From positions 909,001 through 973,000 of the forward strand of contig NZ_CP102267.1 in the NCBI RefSeq assembly GCF_025148125.1: DNA of 64,000 nt, given 5' to 3'. Of the stretch, positions 1-8,112 are shown piece by piece. The stretch is from Blautia wexlerae DSM 19850 (GTDB taxonomy: Bacteria > Bacillota > Clostridia > Lachnospirales > Lachnospiraceae). Positions within the stretch are counted from its first letter, which is position 1. The number at the start of each line of letters is the position of its first letter. The position numbers were made by a program, and so were the translations under genes. The notes beneath the pieces were generated by a model. That model worked only from the letters and a program-made list of their open reading frames with translations. It was not told the origin of the DNA and did no database searches.

Positions 1-690
1 GTGGAGAATTTGAAAACAGTGGGAATTTCAGAGATTCAGATTAGTTTAGATGGTGGAACTGAAGAAACGCATGATACATTTCGCAATGCTCCTGGTAATT
101 ATAAACATATTTTAAGAACACTTCCTATTTTGAGCCGATTTGAAATAAGAGTGATTTTATCATTTACAGTAACAGATTACAATGTAAACGAAATTAATCT
201 CTTTATACGAGAAGCAAGGCAGTTTCCTAATGTGAAAATTGTAATTAGTCCATATATTAACTATCATCAGACTTATCAAGGAGATAGATTTGTAGATGTT
301 AGCGAAGAAACAGTAGAAAAGCTAAAAGAATGTTTTGAGGATAATAAGAATATTTGGTCAGATAAAATCAAATATTCTTTGTCATTTTCCAATCGTTTTA
401 TAGGTTATTGTGGGTTTGGAATTTATAGTTTATACATAGATTCTTTTGGTAAGATTATTTTATGCCCATTATTGGGAAATATACAACTTGGAACTATAAC
501 GGATGGAATAGAAAATATCTGGGAAAATAGTAAAATATTAATGGAATATAGAAGTCATACAATAGCAGATATAGAAAAGTGTAATACTTGTAAAAATGTA
601 AATGTATGTAAAGGCGGTTGTAGGGCAAGGGCATATTTTATTAATGGTTCGATACTGGCTTGTGATCCGGTCAGTTGCAAAATGTATTAG
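1..690 (+). CDS. Radical SAM/SPASM-domain enzyme, C-terminal part (5' end outside window)
   Basis: The visible 229 residues are the back half of a radical SAM enzyme. The barrel strand region with ISLDGGTEETHD is present, but the CxxxCxxC cluster motif must lie upstream of the window, so the GTG at position 1 is not a credible start. The C-terminus is a SPASM domain carrying auxiliary iron-sulfur ligands: Cys at about residues 137, 155, 194, 197, 203, 207, 221 and 226, including CNTCKNVNVCKGGC. SPASM enzymes typically modify ribosomally made peptides or act as anaerobic maturases. The next gene, a B12-type radical SAM enzyme, starts 8 bases after this stop, and ABC transporter genes follow, which suggests a peptide-modification and export operon. 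The substrate peptide is not visible. The family is well supported; the RiPP role is inference. Confidence 0.85.
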   Translation: MENLKTVGISEIQISLDGGTEETHDTFRNAPGNYKHILRTLPILSRFEIRVILSFTVTDYNVNEINLFIREARQFPNVKIVISPYINYHQTYQGDRFVDVSEETVEKLKECFEDNKNIWSDKIKYSLSFSNRFIGYCGFGIYSLYIDSFGKIILCPLLGNIQLGTITDGIENIWENSKILMEYRSHTIADIEKCNTCKNVNVCKGGCRARAYFINGSILACDPVSCKMY

Positions 691-698
691 GAGTTAGA

Positions 699-1991
699 AT
701 GAAGGTTGAAAAAGTCTTATTGATTAATTGTACATTGGATAAGCATAGTAGGGCTAAGATTCATAATGTAGTATCATCACCCAATTTAGGTCTGCTATCA
801 ATTGCGGGTGTACTGATAATGCATGGATATGATGTGAAAATATTAGATTTTTTTGCTGATCCAATAAAGAAAGAGCAATATAAGAAAATATTAGAAGAAT
901 TTAATCCAGATGTGATTGGATATTCTGTATATACAAGAACTGTTCCGTTTTTAAGAAGGATGGTTGAGCTAAACAAAAAGATAGGGTATGAGGGAATTAC
1001 AGTGGTTGGAGGACCACATCCATCATTTAATGAAAGAGAAATGCTTGATGATATAGGAGCAGATTTTGTTATTAAGGGGGAGGGTGAGTTTACATTTTTA
1101 AAACTCCTTGAAAGCTTAAAATATCCTGTACAATATCCAATCAGTAGAGTAAAAGGAATTAGTTATAGGATTAAAAATGATATATACATATCAGAAAAAA
1201 TAGAATATATAGAAAATCTTGATGCATTACCGTTACAAGCAATTGGAATTATTGACCCAGAGAAGTATTCAACAGCATTTACACTGATTACAAGCAGGGG
1301 ATGTCCTGGAAATTGTGTTTATTGTGCATCTAGAGCGTTGTCTGGAAATAAATATCGAATGCGTTCCGCAGAGAATATTATCTGTGAAATTTATTTTCTG
1401 AGTGAAAAGCTGAATTCCAGAAAGTTTTTAATTTTAGATGATACATTTACGGCTAATAAGGAAAGATTAGAATATTTTTGCTTATTACTCTCTAAGTATA
1501 ACGAAAAGTATGCATTTAGAATTGAGTCGCGCGTGGATGCTGTTAGAGAAAAAGATATAGATGCATTGAAGAAGGTAGGGTGTGAAGTTATTCACTTTGG
1601 AGTGGAAAGTGGTTCACAAGAGATAATTAAAAAGATTGGAAAGAATATTAATTTATCTTGGGCAAAGGAAATAATGTGTTATGCGAATAAGCAAAATATA
1701 CATGTAGTTGCGAGTTTTATAATTGGTCATTTCTGTGATACAGAACGCACAATTCAAGAAACGATTAGTTTAATGGAAATATTAAGAAATTCTGGAATAG
1801 AGGTTTCGGTTGCTGGATGCGTACCATTTCCGGGAACGCCTTTATATGAGCATAAGGATAAACTGGGAATTTCTATACACGCACATTCATGGCAAGAATA
1901 TGATTTTAGTAATATGATTATTAGTACCTCTTATTTAAGCCAAGAACAATTAAGGGAGTTACTGTTTAGTGCTGTGACGAAGATATCTTGA
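699..1991 (+). CDS. B12-binding-domain radical SAM protein
   Basis: A 430-residue protein in two parts. The N-terminal third resembles the cobalamin-binding fold of BchE-like enzymes (PNLGLLSIAGVL near the start, then GGPHPSFNE and IKGEGEFTF). The radical SAM barrel has CPGNCVYC, with cluster cysteines at about 202, 206 and 209. Members of this class methylate or rearrange unactivated carbons in peptides, lipids or antibiotics. I chose ATG at 699 because GGAG (690-693) sits at the right distance; an in-frame TTG at 675 has no ribosome site. It lies 8 bases downstream of the SPASM enzyme and 31 bases upstream of an ABC transporter ATPase, consistent with one operon. The specific reaction cannot be told from sequence. 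Confidence 0.87.
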   Translation: MKVEKVLLINCTLDKHSRAKIHNVVSSPNLGLLSIAGVLIMHGYDVKILDFFADPIKKEQYKKILEEFNPDVIGYSVYTRTVPFLRRMVELNKKIGYEGITVVGGPHPSFNEREMLDDIGADFVIKGEGEFTFLKLLESLKYPVQYPISRVKGISYRIKNDIYISEKIEYIENLDALPLQAIGIIDPEKYSTAFTLITSRGCPGNCVYCASRALSGNKYRMRSAENIICEIYFLSEKLNSRKFLILDDTFTANKERLEYFCLLLSKYNEKYAFRIESRVDAVREKDIDALKKVGCEVIHFGVESGSQEIIKKIGKNINLSWAKEIMCYANKQNIHVVASFIIGHFCDTERTIQETISLMEILRNSGIEVSVAGCVPFPGTPLYEHKDKLGISIHAHSWQEYDFSNMIISTSYLSQEQLRELLFSAVTKIS

Positions 1992-2022
1992 TATATTTAG
2001 AAAGGAATATAGGTGAAAAAAC

Positions 2023-2877
2023 GTGAAGACAATGGATTTAACAGTAAAAAATTTATCAAAGCAGTTTGTGGATTTTAAGCTTGATAATATTTCATTTGAA
2101 CTACCTCGGGGAAGTGTTATGGGACTCATTGGACCAAATGGTTCAGGGAAAACTACGACAATAAAGCTTATTCTTAATATGTTGAAAAAAAATCAGGGGA
2201 AAATAGAAATTTTAGGATATGACAACATAAAAGAAGAACAGATAGCTAAAGAAAACTTAGGAATTGTTTTTGACTCCAATTACTTTGTGGATGAGTGGAA
2301 TATGAAGATGGTAGAAAAAGCAATGTCTAGATTTTATAAGACATGGAACCATCTACGATTTTATTCATATATTGAACAATTTAAAATTGCAAAATCAAAA
2401 AAGGTAAAAGAGTTATCAAAAGGAATGCAGATGAAGTTAATGTTAGCATGTGCGTTTTCGTATGATTCAAAACTGTTAATTTTAGATGAGCCTACTAGTG
2501 GATTAGATCCAGTATCAAGAGATGAGCTTCTTGAGATTATTGAGAAGTATGTAGAGGATGGGAAACATAGTGTACTATTTTCTACACACATCACAAGTGA
2601 TTTGGAAAAAGTAGCTGATTATATTACCTATATCAATTATGGAGAGTTGATATACAGTGGAGAAAAAAAGAAATTATTAGAAGAGTTTTATGTAATTCGA
2701 AATGTAAGAGAGGAAATACCTATTGGGATTAGAGAAAAATTAATTGGTGTAAGAAAAACGAAAGATGGAGTGCAGGCGCTTTTGAAGAAAGAGTATATAA
2801 AAGAGATAAGCGGCTTGGGTAGGATTGAAAAAGCTACATTAGACGATATAGTTGTTTTTACAAGTAAAGGAGAATAG
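2023..2877 (+). CDS. ABC transporter ATP-binding protein
   Basis: A 284-residue nucleotide-binding subunit of the drug/lantibiotic export type. Walker A GPNGSGKTT is near residue 37, an LSKGMQMKL signature variant near 131, Walker B LLILDEPTSGLDP near 148, and the switch histidine in FSTHIT near 188. About 70 residues after the ABC core form a C-terminal extension typical of YtrB/BcrA-like ATPases. GTG at 2023 is preferred (AGG about 8 bases upstream); an ATG three codons later is possible. It is followed after 2 bases by a membrane subunit, so the pair probably forms a heteromeric exporter or self-protection pump for the radical SAM product. The product is inference. Confidence 0.92.
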   Translation: MKTMDLTVKNLSKQFVDFKLDNISFELPRGSVMGLIGPNGSGKTTTIKLILNMLKKNQGKIEILGYDNIKEEQIAKENLGIVFDSNYFVDEWNMKMVEKAMSRFYKTWNHLRFYSYIEQFKIAKSKKVKELSKGMQMKLMLACAFSYDSKLLILDEPTSGLDPVSRDELLEIIEKYVEDGKHSVLFSTHITSDLEKVADYITYINYGELIYSGEKKKLLEEFYVIRNVREEIPIGIREKLIGVRKTKDGVQALLKKEYIKEISGLGRIEKATLDDIVVFTSKGE

Positions 2878-2879
2878 AT

Positions 2880-3530
2880 ATGGCAAATATTATAAAGGCT
2901 ATGAAATTGGATTTTGATTTGGTAAAGGTATATGTAAAAGCTATTTGCTTTACATTACTAATTCCAGTAGTGTTTGCAATAATAAATCGTTCATTGATGA
3001 CAAGTGTTTCCTTTGCTACATGTTTTATTGCTATGGCATCTGGATACACATTTTCAATTTCTGAAAAAAATGGAATGGAGCGCTTATATGGGATATTGCC
3101 TATTACAAAAAAAGAATTTGTTTTAGGGAGATATCTGTATACAATTATTATGGGTGGAATTGCAGTTCTATTTTCCTGTATTGTTCATCCAATAGTATTA
3201 TTCATATTAGGCGATAAAGTGACATGGCAGCAGATAATTTTTACATTTCTATATGGAATACTCTTGTATAGCATTTATACAGTTTTTCAATTGCCAGGAT
3301 ACTATAAATACGGATCTATTAACGGAAGGATGTTTATGTATATACCGATTATTGGTTTTTTACTTGTGTTGTTTGGAATGGAAAAAGTTAATTTAAGTAA
3401 AAATGGATTTGCAATAAGTATATTTAGTAATTTGGGTATATTAGCGGCTGTGATAACATTTGGTATTATTTTAATCTACACAGTATCAATATGTATTTCT
3501 ATTAGGATTATGAAGAATAAAGAGATATAG
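2880..3530 (+). CDS. ABC-2 type transporter permease
   Basis: A 216-residue, very hydrophobic protein with about six membrane spans (clear ones near residues 18-35, 40-55, 80-105, 112-130, 150-165 and 180-205). This is the size and layout of ABC-2 permeases that pair with BcrA/YtrB-like ATPases. Its start is 2 bases after the ATPase stop, indicating translational coupling. The sequence is AT-rich like the rest of the left block. Substrate unknown; by context it may export or give immunity to the radical SAM-modified product. Confidence 0.82.
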   Translation: MANIIKAMKLDFDLVKVYVKAICFTLLIPVVFAIINRSLMTSVSFATCFIAMASGYTFSISEKNGMERLYGILPITKKEFVLGRYLYTIIMGGIAVLFSCIVHPIVLFILGDKVTWQQIIFTFLYGILLYSIYTVFQLPGYYKYGSINGRMFMYIPIIGFLLVLFGMEKVNLSKNGFAISIFSNLGILAAVITFGIILIYTVSICISIRIMKNKEI

Positions 3531-3541
3531 GAGATGGTTAT

Positions 3542-3646
3542 ATGGATTTGACGATTTTAATCGTTGTAGGTCTTATTCTTTTTGTAGGAATTCCAAGGAG
3601 AAATCGCTATGGGAAAAATAAGAAAAAGGATAAAGAAAAGGATTGA
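3542..3646 (+). CDS. 34-residue small membrane protein
   Basis: A short ORF with ATG at 3542 and GGAG at 3530-3533 at good spacing, beginning 11 bases after the permease stop. The product has one hydrophobic span (residues about 4-17, LTILIVVGLILFVG) followed by a strongly basic, lysine-rich tail. Its place at the end of the ABC operon suggests an accessory or regulatory microprotein of the transporter, but I do not recognise a family. The longer overlapping frame at 3609-3833 lacks a ribosome site and runs through a terminator hairpin, so I prefer this short ORF. Confidence 0.55.
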   Translation: MDLTILIVVGLILFVGIPRRNRYGKNKKKDKEKD

Positions 3647-3721
3647 AAACAGTTTAAATTTTGGTTTAATGCAATATAAGCAATGGTTTAAACACAATAT
3701 TATGAGATTGGTGAATATTCT

Positions 3722-3766
3722 GGTGATTCGAAATCATAAATCCGGCAATTTGGAAATCACCTTTTT
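3722..3766 (+). terminator. Rho-independent terminator after the ABC operon
   Basis: GGTGATT (3722-3728) pairs with AATCACC (3755-3761) and is followed by five T residues. It closes the radical SAM/ABC transcription unit. Confidence 0.6.
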
Positions 3767-3965
3767 GTGCTTGACCACTAATAAATTTCTATGGGGATAT
3801 TTGTCAAGGCCTTGCCGTATCTACGGTGCGTAGCAGCCTTTACTAATATCTTTGTAGAAATAAAAATTAGAATACACAAAATAGATTCTTAAAGGCGATT
3901 TTCATATCACCGGACAGGTGATAGAAAGTCATCCGTAATATTCAATTGGTGTTATTGACTACACT

Positions 3966-4276
3966 CTATCAGGTGGTGGACAAGAGCCTGCTATGAGTAG
4001 AACTATATACCGAAACTCAGAAATAATAATATCGGACGAGCCTACTGCAGCATTAGCTCCTAAAGCGAATATGAGCTCTATAGCATGTTTGATAAGTTAT
4101 TTTGTGGTAAAACCTGTATATATATTTCACATCGTTTGGCATGTACGAAGTTGATCGATAGAATTGTAGTATTTGAAAATGCAAAACTTATAGAGGACGG
4201 TACACATCAAGAATTGCTGAATTTACATGGGAAGTATTTTGAATTATTTAACATGCAAGCACAGTTCTATCAATAA
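3966..4276 (+). pseudogene. Decayed ABC exporter, C-terminal ATPase remnant
   Basis: Two reading frames together spell the end of an ABC exporter ATPase. In the first (from 3966) one reads LSGGGQEPAMSR, then IISDEPTAAL, a damaged signature plus Walker B. In the second frame (from 4085) one reads CIYISHRLACTKLIDRIVVF with the H-loop, then DGTHQELL and a C-terminal helix. A frameshift near 4085 separates them, and no Walker A or membrane domain is visible upstream, so this is a truncated, frameshifted relic. It probably marks loss of a dedicated peptide exporter from this accessory block, or a separate ABC gene cut by rearrangement. Confidence 0.75.
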
Positions 4277-4299
4277 TATCATGGGAGGAGGAAGGACGT

Positions 4300-4755
4300 A
4301 TTTATAAATTTGTAGAAATCAAAAATACATTAATTTTGTCCCGAAAAGTCCAGTCAGGTTTCCTTTATGATCAAGTAAAAGAAACTATAGAAAGTGAGGC
4401 AAATCATGGCTGGCGTTTAACTCAAGTTATAATACCCAATAAAGGAAAGCATAGCATATCTGGTAAAAAGCGTCTTAGATTAGGCGCCTTTTTTCCATGG
4501 TGTTATCAATTAATTTTTGAAAAAGATGAAAAGGAAAATGTGCTGTATGAATATAAATTTTACAGAGTACCTTTAGAAACTAAAGCACAGGGTTCTAATG
4601 TGGATTGTAAAGACGATTTCTATATGGTGAAAGATTTTCTTCTTTCTATGACGGACAACGATTGGAAGTTTAAGCAAATTGTTATCCCATTTGATGAAAA
4701 GAAAGGAATCTATTGTACTCTTGGATATGAAGTGATTTTTGAAAGGAAAAAATAA
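4300..4755 (+). CDS. DUF4177-like protein with two repeated domains
   Basis: A 151-residue soluble protein made of two similar units. Unit one starts IYKFVEIK and contains GWRLTQVIIP and a YQLIFEK strand; unit two starts YEYKFYRV and contains DWKFKQIVIP and YEVIFERK. The pattern YEYK...W.L..VI resembles DUF4177, function unknown. The first unit is complete only if translation begins at an ATT codon at 4300, immediately after a strong GGGAGGAGGAAGG site (4283-4295); the nearest alternative, TTG at 4336, lacks a ribosome site and cuts the domain. ATT may be a rare start or a mutated ATG. The call is moderate; the start is unusual. Confidence 0.55.
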   Translation: MYKFVEIKNTLILSRKVQSGFLYDQVKETIESEANHGWRLTQVIIPNKGKHSISGKKRLRLGAFFPWCYQLIFEKDEKENVLYEYKFYRVPLETKAQGSNVDCKDDFYMVKDFLLSMTDNDWKFKQIVIPFDEKKGIYCTLGYEVIFERKK

Positions 4756-4941
4756 TATTGCCTCAATCACATTCGGAGAATTTTACCGCAGTGTAGTACA
4801 ATATATTTGGTAACTTATGGATAAAAGTATGAGGGTATAGATATACAGTATTTTGAGGTGTAGAAATTATAATTAGTGGATAGCTCATTTGAGAAATGAA
4901 AATATTGGCTATATCAAATAGATTTTACAAAGGAGAAATAC

Positions 4942-5709
4942 ATGGAGAGAGTTTTAATAATATCTTATATTATCAGTATGATACTTATGGTAGGCTTTAT
5001 TTATTGTGTTTATAGGGAGAAATATTGGGTTTTTGAATTTGTAAATAAAATCAAGAAGCCGATACAACAACTTGTTTATGTTTTGCTTATGCTCATATCA
5101 TCGTATGCATATATTTGCTTTTCGTTACTCATAGAGGCTAACTTTAATGCTGTGATATGTGCAGTGCTATTACTTCTTTTGATTTGGGCTATGGACTATC
5201 TGTTTTCTTTATGTTTTAAAAAAAGTGATTTGGGGATAAGTGAAAAAAAACGCTATATTTTTATGGCGTATGTGGGTGCCTGCATATCGGGATTTATTAT
5301 TGCAAGTCGTGATGCTTCGAAATTGGCTTTAGAAATTCCAAATATAACAATTAGCGTTTTGATCGGAGCTTATGTACCTTTTACATTATTATTAGAGGAT
5401 GGGAAAAAAGGGAAAGTAGAATTGCAAAGTATGAAAGAAGAATGGGAGGAAAAGTATAAGAAGACATTTCGTGAACGTAAGGCCAAAGACATTCTTTCTG
5501 TTCTACTATTTGCGATGGTATATGGCGTTTTACTGGGAGTGGCGTTATCTCCTGCTCAAAATATCATCAATGATATTGCTTCAGGGATAGGAATGGGGAT
5601 GGCTACAGTGGTTGTTGCCTTTGTAGGTTTAGTTGAAGTGAAAAACAGGTTAACGAAAAGGAAGAATAAAAGAGAAGACGCAGATCAAGAGAAATCCGGT
5701 ACAGAGTAG
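4942..5709 (+). CDS. Hypothetical polytopic membrane protein
   Basis: A 255-residue protein starting at ATG 4942 behind AAAGGAG. Hydrophobic spans are visible near residues 4-24, 42-65, 70-92, 107-122, 132-150, 184-203 and 208-228, with a charged, possibly coiled segment (about 152-182, rich in E and K) between the last pairs. The C-terminus is highly charged. I do not recognise the family. It stands alone on the plus strand in the AT-rich block; neighbours include a SdpI/DUF1648-like membrane protein, so a role in envelope stress or bacteriocin immunity is possible but speculative. Confidence 0.6.
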   Translation: MERVLIISYIISMILMVGFIYCVYREKYWVFEFVNKIKKPIQQLVYVLLMLISSYAYICFSLLIEANFNAVICAVLLLLLIWAMDYLFSLCFKKSDLGISEKKRYIFMAYVGACISGFIIASRDASKLALEIPNITISVLIGAYVPFTLLLEDGKKGKVELQSMKEEWEEKYKKTFRERKAKDILSVLLFAMVYGVLLGVALSPAQNIINDIASGIGMGMATVVVAFVGLVEVKNRLTKRKNKREDADQEKSGTE

Positions 5710-5891
5710 ACGGGGGCAAGACAGCAAGAAATATTTAGCTGGAATTATTTCAGATGTATCTCGCAAGATTGGATGTTGATGCGATATAAATGCTATGATA
5801 TACTGAAGTCCATATTATTAGATTTGTGGAGAAATAGGGATATCCAGGAGAAAAACTATAAAATTAAATTTTGCAGAAAGAAGGCATTTTT

Positions 5892-6221
5892 ATGAAACTT
5901 GTAGGAAGCAGAAAATTAACATGGGGAATTTGCAGTATTGGTGTTTTATTAGCAATAGTAAGTGTGTTTTTCTTACCTCAGATTATTCCTGTTCATTTTG
6001 CAAATGGAATAGCAGATGATTTTGGAAATAAGGTAGAGATTTTTTTATTTCCTATTTTGCTACTCATAATTACACTTTTGACTGGGAAAGAAAACATTAA
6101 ATATTTCCTGACACATTCAAAAACATTTTTGACAGATATACAGTATAATTTGATGATAGATGGTGTTCTCGGAATTATTTTGATTGCAGAAATTTATGTT
6201 ATTTATGCTTCATTTGTGTAA
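5892..6221 (+). CDS. DUF1648/SdpI-like small membrane protein
   Basis: A 109-residue protein with ATG at 5892 placed behind AAGAAGG (about 5878-5884); an upstream in-frame TTG at 5871 lacks a ribosome site. The motif IIPVHFANGIADDFGNK matches the conserved segment of DUF1648, found in SdpI-type immunity proteins and related membrane proteins. Spans are at about residues 8-30, 48-65 and 85-107. A full SdpI has more spans, so this is a short version. Together with the nearby ABC exporter it fits a bacteriocin production/immunity neighbourhood, but that is inference. Confidence 0.6.
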   Translation: MKLVGSRKLTWGICSIGVLLAIVSVFFLPQIIPVHFANGIADDFGNKVEIFLFPILLLIITLLTGKENIKYFLTHSKTFLTDIQYNLMIDGVLGIILIAEIYVIYASFV

Positions 6222-6271
6222 GTGTTTCAACAAAAAATTCCAGTTTCTATAAAGAGCAAAGGAGAATGGTC

Positions 6272-6688
6272 ATGATTGATATGCAGAATCAAGAGGAAAT
6301 TCCGATCTTAGAGGATTTTGAGGCATATATTAGAAATCCGGTATTTATGCAATTTTGCTCCGAGATTAAAAAGAAGTACAGGTGCAATGAGAAAATAGAA
6401 TTTAGCCGTTGTAGTTGGGAACGTGGTTGGAATGTAAAATTTAAAAAGTCTGGAAAAAGCCTGTGTACCGTATATCCCAGGGAAGGATATTTTACGGTAC
6501 TGGTTGTGGTTGGAGAAAAAGAAAAAGAAGCAGTTGAAGCTATTTTATGGGAATGTACTTCAGAATTAAGAGAACTTTACGAAAAAGCAAGATGGGGAAA
6601 TGGACAAAAATGGCTTATGATTGATTTAGAAGATCAAGGAGAAATGTTTGCGGATGTACTTCAGCTTATTGAAATTCGTAGGAGATAA
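6272..6688 (+). CDS. DUF3788-like protein
   Basis: A 138-residue soluble protein that resembles the DUF3788 family: FSRCSWERGWNVKFKKSGKSLCTVYPREGY followed by FTVLVVVGEKE is the recognisable core (given here in two parts of one stretch around residues 45-85). Such proteins are small, cytoplasmic and uncharacterised. ATG at 6272 sits 8 bases after AAAGGAG; an ATG at 6266 would overlap the ribosome site. It is monocistronic or weakly linked to the DfsB-like gene 50 bases downstream. Confidence 0.6.
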   Translation: MIDMQNQEEIPILEDFEAYIRNPVFMQFCSEIKKKYRCNEKIEFSRCSWERGWNVKFKKSGKSLCTVYPREGYFTVLVVVGEKEKEAVEAILWECTSELRELYEKARWGNGQKWLMIDLEDQGEMFADVLQLIEIRRR

Positions 6689-6738
6689 TTAATTTTGGAG
6701 TGTGGAACAAGGAGTAAAGACGGAAGACTGCGAGGTAA

Positions 6739-7260
6739 ATGATGAAGGCGTATGAAAATAAAGAGGAACTAAAGGCAGAAATCAAGAGGGCTTACGACAA
6801 ATATATTGCAGAGTTTGAGGATATCCCAGAATCCTTGAAGGACAAACGATGTATGGAGGTGGATCGAACACCTGCAGAAAATCTTGCATATCAGGTTGGG
6901 TGGACCACATTAGTATTGAAATGGGAAAATGATGAACAGGCTGGACTTCCAGTGAAAACACCATCGGATGGTTTTAAGTGGAATCAATTGGGGGAATTGT
7001 ATCAGTGGTTTACCAATACCTATGCCAATTTATCTCTAAAAGAACTAATGGGCATGCTGGATGATAATATACAGAAAATTTTTACAATGATTGATTCTAT
7101 GACGGAAGAGGAGCTATTTTTACCACATAAAAGAAAGTGGGCAGATGAAGCTACCAAAACAGCAGTATGGGAAGTTTATAAGTTTATTCATGTAAATACA
7201 GTAGCCCCCTTTGGAACATTTCGGACAAAGATTAGGAAGTGGAAGAAGCTTTTACTTTGA
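6739..7260 (+). CDS. ClbS/DfsB family four-helix-bundle protein
   Basis: A 173-residue helical protein of the DinB-like ClbS/DfsB (DUF1706) family. Recognisable segments are YENKEELKAEIKRAYDKY at the N-terminus, RTPAENLAYQVGWTTLVLKWE in the middle (about residues 43-63) and a WAVYKFIHVNT-like helix near the C-terminus. ClbS is a colibactin self-protection hydrolase; most family members are uncharacterised. The start at 6739 or the next ATG at 6742 are equally possible. A good terminator follows. In this block a self-resistance role would fit, but nothing in the sequence proves it. Confidence 0.75.
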   Translation: MMKAYENKEELKAEIKRAYDKYIAEFEDIPESLKDKRCMEVDRTPAENLAYQVGWTTLVLKWENDEQAGLPVKTPSDGFKWNQLGELYQWFTNTYANLSLKELMGMLDDNIQKIFTMIDSMTEEELFLPHKRKWADEATKTAVWEVYKFIHVNTVAPFGTFRTKIRKWKKLLL

Positions 7261-7331
7261 CACACAGATAGAGTTTTAGAAAATATCGTGCTTTTTTGTG
7301 CAAAAGAAAATAAATATATAATGCTATTTGG

Positions 7332-7367
7332 AGTGCATATTCGGTTTCAGGATATGCACTTTTTTTT
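7332..7367 (+). terminator. Terminator after the DfsB-like gene
   Basis: AGTGCATAT (7332-7340) pairs with ATATGCACT (7352-7360) and runs into eight T residues. A textbook intrinsic terminator. Confidence 0.8.
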
Positions 7368-7400
7368 AATAAAATAAAAAGCGACAAACATTATTCAGAT

Positions 7401-7520
7401 TCAAAGGGTATGAAATTGTGATAAATCTATACGGTATGCTTTGATGGTTTTTGAATTTAATTTTTTTATTGTTTCACATGTTTTGAGATATTCGGATATA
7501 AAATTTGATAATTGATCCAT
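7401..7520 (-). pseudogene. N-terminal remnant of a tyrosine integrase (39 codons)
   Basis: Reading the minus strand from ATG at 7520 gives a 39-residue peptide: MDQLSNFISEYLKTCETIKK, then LNSKTIKAYRIDLSQFHTL. This is the start of the SAM-like core-binding domain of tyrosine recombinases (SxxTixaYrxDLxxF pattern). AAAGGAGGG lies at normal spacing upstream. A TGA at 7401-7403 ends the frame and no catalytic domain with R-H-R-Y follows, so the gene is truncated. It lies downstream of two regulator-like genes and about 2 kb from a tRNA-Cys 3' half, where an element's integrase would be expected. I read it as the stump of the recombinase that inserted this block. Confidence 0.6.
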
Positions 7521-7521
7521 A

Positions 7522-7562
7522 ATAGGCACCCTCCTTTGTTTTTTTCAATTATGAGTGCCTAT
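7522..7562 (-). promoter_or_regulatory. Hairpin enclosing the integrase ribosome site
   Basis: ATAGGCAC (7522-7529) and GTGCCTAT (7555-7562) form an 8-bp stem. On the minus strand the loop contains AAAGGAGG and the stem ends 1 base before the ATG of the integrase remnant. It could limit translation of the integrase, or just be the 3' hairpin of the gene before it. Confidence 0.4.
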
Positions 7563-7578
7563 ATGGAAAATGTCGATT

Positions 7579-8112
7579 TTATTTTGGGAAAAACTTATTT
7601 AAAGTTTCCAGTGTCCCCTTTGCAGAAAATCCCCATAGTATGCTGCTAAGAGCGTTAATAGCAGCCTGCCTCCTTCGGTAGTACGTCCGGTAGGAGATAC
7701 TGGGAACGTGCTTTTCCAACTCTTCCAGGATTTCCTCTGTGTTTTTCAGTTCATGGGGAGACAGAAAGGCGTAATATAATATCCAGTAATATTCTTCCCC
7801 ATGTTTATGATTTTTCCGGAGCAGATCCACAGAAGAGAGAAGCAGTTTTATCATTTTATTGCTGCGGGCAATGCTTTTTGCCCATTCTTCAATCTGGCTG
7901 TCTCCCAGATCTGCTCCTGCAGCATAGATGGAATCCAGAAATTCGTCTACACTGGTGTTGTATTCCAGTTGGAACTGAATTTCTACCTGCCGAACAGCAA
8001 CCATCAGGCTATAAGTAGAATCCCGGTAACAACGGAGAAGCTTATAGGTATCATGGTACAACGGATTATTTTCTACTTCAGCAGAAACAGGGTGGTGATT
8101 TTTCTTTGCCAT
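7579..8112 (-). CDS. ArpU/sigma-like helical protein of a mobile element (hypothetical)
   Basis: A 177-residue, all-helical protein. Its C-terminal part (ISYRTYYRRRQAAINALSS, about residues 142-160) resembles the DNA-binding end of phage ArpU/RinA-type late regulators or short sigma factors; the N-terminal half is not recognised. ATG at 8112 overlaps the TAA of the upstream gene (TAATG), so the two are translationally coupled. The integrase remnant begins about 60 bases after its stop. Its position beside an attachment-site relic suggests a regulator of the integrated element. The DNA-binding assignment is weak. Confidence 0.5.
   Translation of the reverse strand: MAKKNHHPVSAEVENNPLYHDTYKLLRCYRDSTYSLMVAVRQVEIQFQLEYNTSVDEFLDSIYAAGADLGDSQIEEWAKSIARSNKMIKLLLSSVDLLRKNHKHGEEYYWILYYAFLSPHELKNTEEILEELEKHVPSISYRTYYRRRQAAINALSSILWGFSAKGTLETLNKFFPK

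Noticed and set aside
3609..3833. 74-residue ORF after the ABC permease
   Set aside because: Overlaps a better small ORF (3542-3646) with a good ribosome site, and reads through a terminator hairpin.
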